From: SAR202 cluster bacterium bin90
Lineage (GTDB): Bacteria; Chloroflexota; Dehalococcoidia; Lucifugimonadales; JADFKI01
Length of the DNA: 64,000 bases
Direction: 5' to 3'
NCBI GenBank assembly: GCA_002238855.1
Contig: MPND01000016.1
Span: 19,838-83,837 of the forward strand
Part shown: positions 1 through 7,971 of the stretch, piece by piece
Numbering within the stretch: the stretch's first letter is position 1
How the letters are laid out: each line of letters opens with the position of its first letter
Program-made: the position numbers and the translations under genes
The notes under the pieces: generated by a model
The model's database searches: none
The model's input: the letters and a program-made list of their open reading frames with translations, nothing else
Told to the model about the DNA's origin: nothing

Positions 1-1328
1 AGCAGGCTGCGGTTACGCCGTCTCCGCTCGGTCGCGGGCATTCGCAGCGCCCGGTATGTAGCTTCTGCCGTGCCTTCGATGTCGTATGGGTTCACGATGA
101 CTGCGTCCTTCATCGTGCTTGCGGCTCCCGTGAAGCTCGACAGCACCAGCACGCCGGGCGAGTCTGTGTCCTGCGCCGCTACGAACTCCTTGGCGACGAG
201 GTTCATTCCGTCTCGCAATGGGGTCACAAGGCAGACATCGGCATCGTGGTAGAAGCCCGCCAGTTCGCTCTGAGCATATGAGCGATAGAGGTATCGGATG
301 GGCACCCAACCAGCCTCGGAGAAGCGCCCGTTTATCTGTCCGACGAGGCGCTCTACCTGATCCTTCTCTTGTACATACTCGGGTACGCGGGTGCGGGACG
401 GAGACGAGATCTGGACGTATAACAGCTTGCTGCCGAGGGTTGGGTGGCGTTCCAGCAGCCGCTCGAAGATGCGAAGGCGGTGCGGGATGCCCTTCGTGTA
501 GTCGAGGCGGTCCACTCCGAGTATGAGCTTGCGATCCGGATTGTCTGCAAGCCCAAGCTCATTCTCGAGAGTGTGTGCGTGTCCTTCCTCGCGAGGCTTG
601 AACGAATTCGGGTCTATTCCAATTGGGAATGCGCCCAGGCGGGCAGTGTCGTCGCGGTACCTGTAATTTTCGCCGTCGAATTCGCCGCCAAGCTTGAAGT
701 TCAAGGTATCTACCAGGTTATGGACGTACCGGTCATCGTGAAGGCCGACGAGGTCATATTGCAGGAGGGAGCTCAGTGTATCGCTCGCCCACGGCAATAT
801 GCTGAAAATCTCTGCAGGCGGGAACGGTACATGCAGAAAGAAGCCCAGCTTGCCCTGCCATCCCAGGCGACGCAGCTCGTAGCCAAGATGGAATAGATGG
901 AAGTCCTGCACCCAGACGATGTCATCGGGCCTCAGAAACGGCATCAGCGCCTGTGCGAATCTCTGGTTGATGCGGCGGTATGCGCGGTATGTGTCGTGAC
1001 GAATCACCACGCGCGTCGGAAAGCTGTGGAGCAACGGCCAGAGCGTGCGGTTGGAGAAGCCGAGGTAGAACAAGCTGACTTCATCGTCCGACAGGTCCAT
1101 CGTGGCGAGCTGGATGCGCCCATAGAGTCTGACAGTGGGGCCGGTTGTTACCCTGCGCCGGGTGCTTCTGCCGCTCCAGCCGAACCAGAGGCCGCCACTC
1201 TGTTCCATTGCGGCGCGTACTGCGGTTACGAGGCCGCCGACGGACGCCTCGCCGCGTCCCTGGCTCTCGAAGCTGGAGCCGGGCGGCACACGGTTAGACA
1301 CAACAATCAGCCTGCGGTTCAGCGCCAT
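1..1328 (-). CDS. otsA: trehalose-6-phosphate synthase (partial, C-terminus beyond window)
   Basis: This is a GT20 glycosyltransferase that makes trehalose-6-phosphate from UDP-glucose and glucose-6-phosphate in the cytoplasm, for osmoprotection. Reading the minus strand from the ATG at 1328 gives an open frame of about 442 residues that runs off the left edge. It opens with LIVVSNRVP, followed by a GG(L)VTAV glycine motif near residue 30, then WVQDFHLF and FFLHVPFP. The nucleotide-sugar-binding part contains [11 protein letters not shown] and, later, [13 protein letters not shown]. All are OtsA signatures. The family usually has about 460-500 residues, so only the C-terminal end is missing. 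No otsB is visible; it may lie beyond the edge. The identification is secure. Confidence 0.95.
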   Translation of the reverse strand, partial: MALNRRLIVVSNRVPPGSSFESQGRGEASVGGLVTAVRAAMEQSGGLWFGWSGRSTRRRVTTGPTVRLYGRIQLATMDLSDDEVSLFYLGFSNRTLWPLLHSFPTRVVIRHDTYRAYRRINQRFAQALMPFLRPDDIVWVQDFHLFHLGYELRRLGWQGKLGFFLHVPFPPAEIFSILPWASDTLSSLLQYDLVGLHDDRYVHNLVDTLNFKLGGEFDGENYRYRDDTARLGAFPIGIDPNSFKPREEGHAHTLENELGLADNPDRKLILGVDRLDYTKGIPHRLRIFERLLERHPTLGSKLLYVQISSPSRTRVPEYVQEKDQVERLVGQINGRFSEAGWVPIRYLYRSYAQSELAGFYHDADVCLVTPLRDGMNLVAKEFVAAQDTDSPGVLVLSSFTGAASTMKDAVIVNPYDIEGTAEATYRALRMPATERRRRNRSL

Positions 1329-1375
1329 TGAATCGCCTGCCCTCTCAGCGGGATTGCCGCCAGCATGGAAACGAA

Positions 1376-1407
1376 AATAGGGACTGGCGATTTCACCAGT
1401 CCCTATT
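1376..1407 (-). terminator. hairpin terminator downstream of the DoxX gene
   Basis: A perfect 12-bp inverted repeat (1376-1387 with 1396-1407) encloses an 8-nt loop. It lies between the end of the DoxX gene and the start of otsA, both on the minus strand. There is only a short A/T flank and no long T run, so it may act as a terminator or an mRNA-stabilising hairpin. Confidence 0.6.
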
Positions 1408-1457
1408 GACTATACAGCAACTAAACTTGGGTTGTCTTGCGAGCTATTAGGTGCCGT

Positions 1458-1949
1458 TTACAGAGGTTCCCGCTTGAAGACGACCTTGTCGAGGGCGTAC
1501 TTGCCGCCGCCGATAACGCCGATGACGCCAGCGACAATGAACCAGAGTATGGTCACTTCTCCGCCATGCGCAACGAATGCGTTGCCTCCATCCGGTGGAT
1601 TAGGATACAGGTGCGGCCAGGGCCAGACGGGGCTGAGCGCCATATGAACTCCAAAGTAGGCGATGAGCATCGTTACGCATAACGCACCTGCTCCAAGCCT
1701 TGTCAGCAAGCCGAAACCGATAAGCAACGCCGAGATAAGCTCGACCCACCCAGCGATGTCCACCAGTGCGCCGAGTCCGTTCGGGTTCGCTCCAGCGGGA
1801 AAGTCCCACAGCAGAAATGCCTTCTGTATTCCGTGCAAAAATACCAGTATCGCGAATACGACACGGAACACGAGCCAGAACTCATCCGCATACTTCTCTA
1901 ATATGCCACCAAAGATTCCGGGTTGCGCTTCCTGTTCCTGCATAAACAC
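1458..1949 (-). CDS. DoxX family membrane protein
   Basis: This is a 163-residue integral membrane protein with four predicted hydrophobic segments, near residues 27-45, 60-85, 88-105 and 130-150. The LVFRVVFAILVFLHGIQK opening and the GWVELISALLIGFGLLTR segment are typical of DoxX/DoxD-like proteins. Some relatives take part in thiosulfate oxidation or detoxification of reactive species, but the role here is unknown. The ATG at 1949 has a strong GGAGGAGGTG ribosome site just upstream. A sigma-70-like promoter lies about 70-100 nt upstream and a hairpin follows the gene, so it is probably transcribed alone. Confidence 0.85.
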   Translation of the reverse strand: MFMQEQEAQPGIFGGILEKYADEFWLVFRVVFAILVFLHGIQKAFLLWDFPAGANPNGLGALVDIAGWVELISALLIGFGLLTRLGAGALCVTMLIAYFGVHMALSPVWPWPHLYPNPPDGGNAFVAHGGEVTILWFIVAGVIGVIGGGKYALDKVVFKREPL

Positions 1950-2017
1950 CTCCTCCCCAACGGGGTACTATATAAACCAGCTCAAATGAAATCGAGCGTA
2001 CCCATTTGTTCGGGGTT

Positions 2018-2046
2018 AGTATCTTACGCTTCTTGGCAAGTGTCAA
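2018..2046 (-). promoter_or_regulatory. sigma-70-like promoter for the DoxX gene
   Basis: On the minus strand, TTGACA (2046-2041) and GATACT (2023-2018) are separated by 17 nt. The -35 hexamer is perfect and the -10 matches four of six positions. It reads towards the DoxX start at 1949. This is a consensus match only. Confidence 0.55.
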
Positions 2047-2192
2047 TACTATTGTGAGAATTCGTATACAAATCTGTAACATTGCCTGTTTTCAATCTGG
2101 AATCGAGTCAAGCCACGCCGCCGGCGTGCAGAGATCATAGGAACGAATGAAGGAGTGCGTATTGTCCGAGATGGGCGGAATGCGTTGCAATA

Positions 2193-2221
2193 TTGACACT
2201 CCGAGAGTGTGGTGATAAATT
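2193..2221 (+). promoter_or_regulatory. sigma-70-like promoter for the cobalamin operon
   Basis: TTGACA (2193-2198) and TAAATT (2216-2221) are separated by 17 nt. Transcription would start near 2228, about 35 nt before the riboswitch aptamer begins at 2263. The placement fits a leader-controlled operon; no experimental support exists. Confidence 0.6.
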
Positions 2222-2262
2222 TCGCATGGCTTTGAACGCACCTTAATATGAGCTGAATATCT

Positions 2263-2420
2263 AACGCGCAGTTTCGCAGGGAAGGGGGTGGAAGTCCCCC
2301 ACGGCCGCGCCACTGTGAGCGGTTAGCGTTGCGGCAGTTGCCACTGGTTTCTTATGCAGGAGACCGGGAAGGCGCCGTAAGCGCGATGAGCCGCGAGTCA
2401 GGATACCTGCCTTGCGCGTT
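2263..2420 (+). promoter_or_regulatory. cobalamin riboswitch aptamer
   Basis: The leader has the conserved pieces of a cobalamin aptamer in order. A closing P1 helix pairs AACGCGCA (2263-2270) with TGCGCGTT (2413-2420). Next inside, GCAGG (2276-2280) pairs with CCTGC (2406-2410). The GGGTGGAAGTCCC stem and the CGCGCCACTGTGAG core follow, and the B12-box GAGTCAGGATACCTGCC closes the 3' side. It lies directly upstream of cobN and of a terminator, so it is expected to repress the whole operon when adenosylcobalamin or a related corrinoid binds. Which corrinoid form it prefers cannot be read from the sequence with confidence. Confidence 0.92.
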
Positions 2421-2490
2421 GGAAGTGGGCTTCTCGCCGGTGGGAGCGCTTCCATGCCCTTGTTCGCACTGCGCGAAGACGGGCTTGTTA

Positions 2491-2527
2491 CGCTCCGACT
2501 GTGATTGTGTCGGGGCGTTTTCTTTTT
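2491..2527 (+). terminator. riboswitch-controlled intrinsic terminator (attenuator)
   Basis: A 9-bp stem (2491-2499 with 2509-2517, one G-T wobble) with a 9-nt loop is followed by TTTTCTTTTT (2518-2527). GGAGCG at 2443-2448 can pair instead with CGCTCC at 2491-2496, which would be an antiterminator that destroys the terminator stem. This makes the leader a transcription attenuator between the aptamer and cobN. Confidence 0.85.
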
Positions 2528-2577
2528 CGGAATTAGCAGAGACCTTCCGGTTTACGGAGCGGGCAATTTAGAAGCGA

Positions 2578-5500
2578 ATGATCCTTTTTCTGACCACATC
2601 TGACACGGACATACTGACCCTCGAACGGGCGAAGTCGGCGCTGCCCGAAGGGTTGGCTGACACCCTCGCGGTGAACCCCTTCGCGCTAGTGCAGGAGGAA
2701 GGGGCATTCGATGCATTCGCTCGCGATTCCCTTCCAAATTCGAGTTTGGTGCTGGCACGCCTCCTCGGCGGCGACAAAGCGATGGGCGAGCATTTCGGCA
2801 CGCTGGAAGCTGAATGCCGTCGGCTGGGCATCCCTCTGGTCGCATGCTCCGGAGAACCTGTGCGTGATGCGGTGTTCGAGCGGCGCTCAACCACTCCGCC
2901 GGTCGTAGCGCAGACGGCGTTCGAGTACCTGAACCACGGCGGTGTCGCCAATATCGTCAACCTGCTGCAATTCCTGAGCGACGAGGCACTGGGCAGCGAG
3001 CACGGCTACGATCCGCCGGTTCCGCTGCCTCAGGACGGTGTGTACAGCGTGGGCAGTCTTGATGCCGTGCCTCTCGACGAGTATCGTCGAAAGTCCTGTG
3101 ATGACGACAAACCCACAGCGGCGCTGCTCTTTTACCGCGCTCATTGGGTCAGCCAGAACCTGGAGTTTGTGGACACGATGGTGGACGCCCTGGAACGCCA
3201 GGGATGCAACGCGCTGCCTGTCTTCTGTTCCAGCCTGCGAGAGGACGATGGAGCGGTATTCCGAAAGTACCTGATGAATCCTGACGGCGAAGCATCGGTG
3301 GATGTGGTCGTATGCACGCAGAGCTTCGCCATGAGTCACCATCCTGGACTGCAATCCAGCGACAATACGGATGCCAACTGGGACATCCGCGTGCTGGAGC
3401 AGCTTGATGTGCCAATCCTGCAGGCGATCGTCTCGACTGAACCGCAGGCGATGTGGGACGAACGCGACATCGGCCTCAGCCCGCTGGACATCGCAATGAA
3501 TGTCGCGCTGCCGGAACTGGACGGGCGCATCATCACGGTACCTGTTTCCTTTAAGGAAGCAGTTTCGCAGAACGGCGTGGGCGGTGGCGAGCTACGGCGA
3601 TACGTGCCGAACACGGAGCAAACGGAGGCCGTTGCGTCTCTTGCGGCACGCTACGCGCGGATGGCCCACACACCCGCATCCGAGCGCAAGATCGCGATAG
3701 TCCTGAGCAACTACCCGACTAAGGCTTCACGCCTCGGCAATGCCGTAGGACTGGACACGCCGGCATCCGCAATCAACCTTCTGAACGCAATGCGCGACGC
3801 GGGATACACGGTCGAGGACATTCCGGCGGACGGCGACGAGCTGATGCGGCGGCTCATCGAGCGCTGCACTTACGACGCTGACTTCCTCACGCCTGAGCAG
3901 ATGCGTAACGCCGAGGGGCGCGTGTCGGCGGACGAGTACGCGGCGCAGTTCAACGGCATTCCGCAGGATGTGCGGGATTCTATGGTCGCCGACTGGGGCG
4001 AACCACCGGGCACGGTCTATACGGACGATGGACACCTGTTCATGGCCGGATTGCGGCTGGGCAATGTGTTCGTTGGGATTCAGCCCCCGCGCGGGTTCGG
4101 CGAGAATCCTATTGCCATATACCACAGCCCTGAGCTTATGCCCACACACCACTACATCGCGTTTTATCGCTGGCTGCGTGACGGATTCGGCGCGGATGCG
4201 GTTGTGCACCTCGGCAAGCACGGCACGCTGGAATGGACGCCGGGCAAGGGCGTGGGCCTTTCTCGCTCCTGCATACCGGAGGTCTGCCTTCCGGACATAC
4301 CGCACTTCTACCCGTTCATAATCAACAATCCGGGCGAGGGCACGCAGGCGAAGCGGCGCAGCCACGCGGTCATCATTGACCACCTTGTGCCCGCGATGAC
4401 CACAGCCGACAGCTACGGCGACATTACGCGCTGCGAGCAGCTTATGGACGAGTACGCCCGAGCGCAGGGGATGGACCCGCAGAAACTGCCGATGCTCCGG
4501 CAGCAGATATGGGAGGTCGTGCAGAAGGCTCGGCTGAACGAAGACCTCAATGTGCATGAGATTCCGGACGACTTCGACGACTTCATCCTGCACATCGATG
4601 GCTATATCTGCGAGCTGAAGGACGCGCAGATACGTGACGGCCTGCACACGCTTGGTGAGGCGCCGGAGTCCGAAATGCTAATCGGGCTGCTGCTCGCGCT
4701 GACGCGGCTGAACAACGGCGACATACCCGGATTGCGCCAAGCGATAGGCGACGCGCTGGGCATCGACTATGCCGCGATGATGCGGGATAGGAGTGCAGCG
4801 GTTATTGCAGATGGGCTGCCTGCCGCGCTCGTGAGCGCGAACGGGAGTGAGCCAATACGCAGCGCGGGTGATGTAATCGAGCGATTGGAGACGATCGCAC
4901 ACACTATGTACGAGCAACTCGCGGATACGGCGTTTGACAGCGAGAATGTTGAACGCATCGCCCTGGATATGCTCGGTGAAAGCGGCGATGTGCCGCGCGT
5001 GCTGCGCTATGTATGCGAGAGTATCTATCCCGCGCTCACTAAGACAACCGACGAGATCGATGCGCTGCTGCGAGGCTTCGATGGGCGGTTCATATCGCCG
5101 GGGCCTGCGGGCGCGCCGACGCGCGGGATGGCGGGAGTGCTTCCAACCGGCCGCAACTTCTACTCGATGGACCCTCGCAGCATTCCGTCGGAGACTTCGT
5201 GGCAGATCGGCAAGGAACTTGCCGACTCACTGGTGGAACGCTATCTGACGGACGAGGGAGAATACCCGGAGTCGGTGGGCATTAGCGTATGGGGCACATC
5301 CGCGATGCGCACGCACGGCGACGACATATCGCAGATACTCGCCCTCATAGGAGTGCGCCCGACGTGGCAAGAGGAGAGCAGGCGTGTAAGCGGTCTGGAA
5401 GTGATACCCCTCGATGAACTGGGGCGGCCGCGCATTGATGTCACGGTGCGCATCAGCGGTTTCTTCCGGGACGCCTTCCAGAATCTCATCGTAATGATGG

Positions 5501-6369
5501 ACGACGCATTCCACAAGGTGGCAGGGCTGGACGAGCCCGAGGGACAGAACTTCGTAATGAAGCATTACGCCGCCGAGGTGGCTCAGAAGCAGGCAAGCGG
5601 CGTCAGCGCAACCGAGGCGGAATCAGAGTCGCTGTTCAGGATATTCGGGAGCAAGCCGGGCAGTTACGGCGCAGGCATCCTGCAGGCGATAGACGACGGC
5701 AGTTGGCAGTCCGACGAGGACCTGGCGAATGTCTATACGGCGTGGGGTTCTTACGCCTATGGCAGACGGCAGCACGGCGTGAGCGCGGTGCGGGAGTTCC
5801 GGCGCAGGTTCTCCGCGATTGACGTTGCTACGAAAAACCAGGACAACCGCGAGCACGACATCTTCGATTCGGACGACTACATGCAGTTCCACGGCGGGAT
5901 GATCGCCACTGTGCGGGCACTGGCAGGCGAGAACCCGCGCCAGTTCTTCGGCGACTCCTCCGACCCCTCGCTGCTGCGGACGCGCGACCTGAAGGAAGAG
6001 GCGCGGCGCGTATTCCGCTCGCGCGTGGTCAACCCCAAGTGGATGGACTCAATGAAGCGGCACGGCTACAAGGGCGCGTTCGAGCTTGCGGCAACGGTTG
6101 ACTACATCTTCGGCTACGACGCCACGGCCCAGATCATCGACGACTGGATGTACCAGGAAGTTACCGAGCGGTACGCGCTCGATCCTGAGATGCAGCAGTT
6201 CTTCGAGCAGAGCAACCCCTGGGCGCTGCGCTCAATCGCCGAGCGGCTCATGGAGGCTGCGGATAGGCAGATGTGGGAGGAGCCGCCGGAGGAGATGCTC
6301 AACGAACTGCGGCGCGTCTATCTGCGAACCGAGGCGCTGCTGGAAGAACGGCAGGAAGCTACGCCCTGA
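2578..6369 (+). CDS. cobN: cobaltochelatase large subunit CobN
   Basis: CobN is the large subunit of the ATP-dependent cobaltochelatase, which inserts cobalt into hydrogenobyrinic acid a,c-diamide in the cytoplasm. The protein has 1263 residues, in the usual CobN/ChlH range. It carries the diagnostic LGKHGTLEW segment near residues 543-551, followed by a GKGVGLSRSC stretch, then PFIINNPGEGTQAKRR and the C-terminal FELAATVDYIFGYDATA region. It is the first gene after the riboswitch and attenuator. The ATP-driving partner is probably the ChlI-ChlD fusion encoded at 7972-9963, because no separate CobS/CobT chelatase subunits are present. The ribosome site before the ATG is weak. Confidence 0.95.
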   Translation: MILFLTTSDTDILTLERAKSALPEGLADTLAVNPFALVQEEGAFDAFARDSLPNSSLVLARLLGGDKAMGEHFGTLEAECRRLGIPLVACSGEPVRDAVFERRSTTPPVVAQTAFEYLNHGGVANIVNLLQFLSDEALGSEHGYDPPVPLPQDGVYSVGSLDAVPLDEYRRKSCDDDKPTAALLFYRAHWVSQNLEFVDTMVDALERQGCNALPVFCSSLREDDGAVFRKYLMNPDGEASVDVVVCTQSFAMSHHPGLQSSDNTDANWDIRVLEQLDVPILQAIVSTEPQAMWDERDIGLSPLDIAMNVALPELDGRIITVPVSFKEAVSQNGVGGGELRRYVPNTEQTEAVASLAARYARMAHTPASERKIAIVLSNYPTKASRLGNAVGLDTPASAINLLNAMRDAGYTVEDIPADGDELMRRLIERCTYDADFLTPEQMRNAEGRVSADEYAAQFNGIPQDVRDSMVADWGEPPGTVYTDDGHLFMAGLRLGNVFVGIQPPRGFGENPIAIYHSPELMPTHHYIAFYRWLRDGFGADAVVHLGKHGTLEWTPGKGVGLSRSCIPEVCLPDIPHFYPFIINNPGEGTQAKRRSHAVIIDHLVPAMTTADSYGDITRCEQLMDEYARAQGMDPQKLPMLRQQIWEVVQKARLNEDLNVHEIPDDFDDFILHIDGYICELKDAQIRDGLHTLGEAPESEMLIGLLLALTRLNNGDIPGLRQAIGDALGIDYAAMMRDRSAAVIADGLPAALVSANGSEPIRSAGDVIERLETIAHTMYEQLADTAFDSENVERIALDMLGESGDVPRVLRYVCESIYPALTKTTDEIDALLRGFDGRFISPGPAGAPTRGMAGVLPTGRNFYSMDPRSIPSETSWQIGKELADSLVERYLTDEGEYPESVGISVWGTSAMRTHGDDISQILALIGVRPTWQEESRRVSGLEVIPLDELGRPRIDVTVRISGFFRDAFQNLIVMMDDAFHKVAGLDEPEGQNFVMKHYAAEVAQKQASGVSATEAESESLFRIFGSKPGSYGAGILQAIDDGSWQSDEDLANVYTAWGSYAYGRRQHGVSAVREFRRRFSAIDVATKNQDNREHDIFDSDDYMQFHGGMIATVRALAGENPRQFFGDSSDPSLLRTRDLKEEARRVFRSRVVNPKWMDSMKRHGYKGAFELAATVDYIFGYDATAQIIDDWMYQEVTERYALDPEMQQFFEQSNPWALRSIAERLMEAADRQMWEEPPEEMLNELRRVYLRTEALLEERQEATP

Positions 6370-6398
6370 TGGGATGTGCAAGAAACAGGTGAATACAG

Positions 6399-7163
6399 AT
6401 GCCTTACTTTGACAACAACGGCGTCCGCATACATTACCAGGTGGATGGCAGGGGAGATCCCCTCGTCCTGATGCACGGCACGTCCGGTTCGGTAGGGGAC
6501 TGGTACGAGAACGGATGGGTATCTGGCCTTAAGGACGACTACCAGCTTATCCTGATCGACCATCGCGGGCATGGTTACAGCGACAAGCCCCACGACCCGG
6601 ACAGCTACGGGCTGGAAATCTCCGTGTCCGACGTGGTTGGCGTGCTGGATGAGCTGGGGATAGATAGGGCAAGCTACCTAGGCTACTCCATGGGCGGCTA
6701 TATCGGCTTCGGTCTTGCGAAGTACGCGCCGGAGCGGTTGAACGCGCTGGTCATAGGCGCGGCGCATCCCTACGAGCGCAGCATGGCGGCAACGCGCAAG
6801 CCCTTCACAAGGAGCATGGCGGTATACCTGAAGCTCTCCATGGCCGGGACGTCCGATTCTTCGGAATCCGACTGGTACAGGGTTCGCAAGCAGGCGAACG
6901 ACCTGAAGGCTCTGCATGCGCTGACCAAAGACCGACCGGACAACTCCGACATCATCCCGACCATGAACATGCCTTGCTTTGTGTATGTGGGCGAGGACGA
7001 CACCATGTACGAGGACATCAAGCATTGCGTGCAGCAAATGCCCGATGCCGAGTTCCTTTCGGTTCCGGGCCTTGACCACGGCCAGATGAATCGTGAGAGC
7101 CAGCAGGTCCTGCCCCGGCTAAAGAAGTTCCTGGCACGAGTCGATCAGAGAGTGGGAGTGTAG
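6399..7163 (+). CDS. alpha/beta hydrolase
   Basis: This is a 254-residue alpha/beta-hydrolase-fold protein. A nucleophile elbow GYSMGG lies near residues 91-96 and an oxyanion-hole HGTSG motif near 26-30. A C-terminal LDHGQ supplies the catalytic His, and an acid in the VGEDD region completes the triad. There is no signal peptide. It lies 29 nt after cobN and is followed after 8 nt by a paralogous gene that shares the M-P-Y-x-D-N-N-G-V-R-I-H-Y start. The substrate is unknown. Its position in the cobalamin operon is notable, because hydrolases are not part of the standard pathway; it could cleave an ester or lactone, or simply be a passenger. Confidence 0.85.
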   Translation: MPYFDNNGVRIHYQVDGRGDPLVLMHGTSGSVGDWYENGWVSGLKDDYQLILIDHRGHGYSDKPHDPDSYGLEISVSDVVGVLDELGIDRASYLGYSMGGYIGFGLAKYAPERLNALVIGAAHPYERSMAATRKPFTRSMAVYLKLSMAGTSDSSESDWYRVRKQANDLKALHALTKDRPDNSDIIPTMNMPCFVYVGEDDTMYEDIKHCVQQMPDAEFLSVPGLDHGQMNRESQQVLPRLKKFLARVDQRVGV

Positions 7164-7171
7164 ATTACGCC

Positions 7172-7936
7172 ATGCCTTACGCAGATAACAACGGAGTTCG
7201 CATACACTACCACGTCGTGGGCGAGGGAGCGCCGCTCGTGCTCCAGCACGGGCTAACAAGCAGCATCCTGCGCTGGTACGAGTTCGGCTTTGTCGATGCT
7301 CTGAAGAGCGACTACAAGCTCCTGCTTATTGACGCACGCGGCCATGGCGACAGCGACAAGATTCCCGACGCCGAAGCCTACGATCAGAAGCTTATGGCGT
7401 CCGATGTCATCGCCGTGCTGGACGCTGAGGACATCGACAAAGCGCATTACATGGGCTACTCCATGGGCGGCAGTATCGGGTTCGCTCTTGCGGAATCATT
7501 CGCAGGCCGTTTTCATTCACTGATCATCGGCGGGATGCACCCGTATCCGCTGGATGCCGTGGGCTTGGAGGATAGAGTGCGGCGGATCAGGAGCGGTGGC
7601 ATGGAAGGATATGTCGCTGACCTGGAGAGCGGCGGCGATGTCCTATCGTCTGAGCGGAGGGCACAACTGCTCGCAAACGATCCAGAATCCATCGTGGGCG
7701 CGTCTTTGGGACTCGTGAACCGCCCCGACCTGTCGCCTGTGTTGCCGACAATGACGATGCCCAGCCTGGTGTACGCGGGCGACGCCGATGGCTTGCATGT
7801 TGGCGCCGAGAAGTGCGTGAAGCACATGCCCAATGTGACTTGGGTTTCGCTGCCCGCATTAGATCACACATTGGCAATGGAACGCAGCGATCTCGTGCTG
7901 CCCCCAGTGCAGAAGTTCCTAAAGGATGTTGGCTGA
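7172..7936 (+). CDS. alpha/beta hydrolase (tandem paralog)
   Basis: This is a second 254-residue alpha/beta hydrolase, of identical length to its upstream neighbour and clearly similar along the whole chain, so the two arose by tandem duplication. The nucleophile elbow GYSMGG is again present, the HGLTSS oxyanion motif lies near the N-terminus, and LDHT carries the probable catalytic His. The sequences have diverged most in the cap region (about residues 125-185), which usually decides substrate preference, so the two enzymes may act on different compounds. The function within the cobalamin operon is unknown. Confidence 0.85.
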   Translation: MPYADNNGVRIHYHVVGEGAPLVLQHGLTSSILRWYEFGFVDALKSDYKLLLIDARGHGDSDKIPDAEAYDQKLMASDVIAVLDAEDIDKAHYMGYSMGGSIGFALAESFAGRFHSLIIGGMHPYPLDAVGLEDRVRRIRSGGMEGYVADLESGGDVLSSERRAQLLANDPESIVGASLGLVNRPDLSPVLPTMTMPSLVYAGDADGLHVGAEKCVKHMPNVTWVSLPALDHTLAMERSDLVLPPVQKFLKDVG

Positions 7937-7971
7937 AGCCTGCGAATAGGTAGGTCAGTTAAAGGAAATCT

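Noticed and set aside
444..1331. Two plus-strand open frames of 150 and 144 codons
   Set aside because: They are antisense to the complete otsA frame on the minus strand, which carries all family motifs.
2329..2571. 80-codon plus-strand open frame across the riboswitch
   Set aside because: It overlaps the aptamer and terminator and shows no protein-like pattern.
3727..4647. 306-codon minus-strand open frame
   Set aside because: It is antisense to the core of cobN, in a GC-rich gene where long shadow frames are expected.
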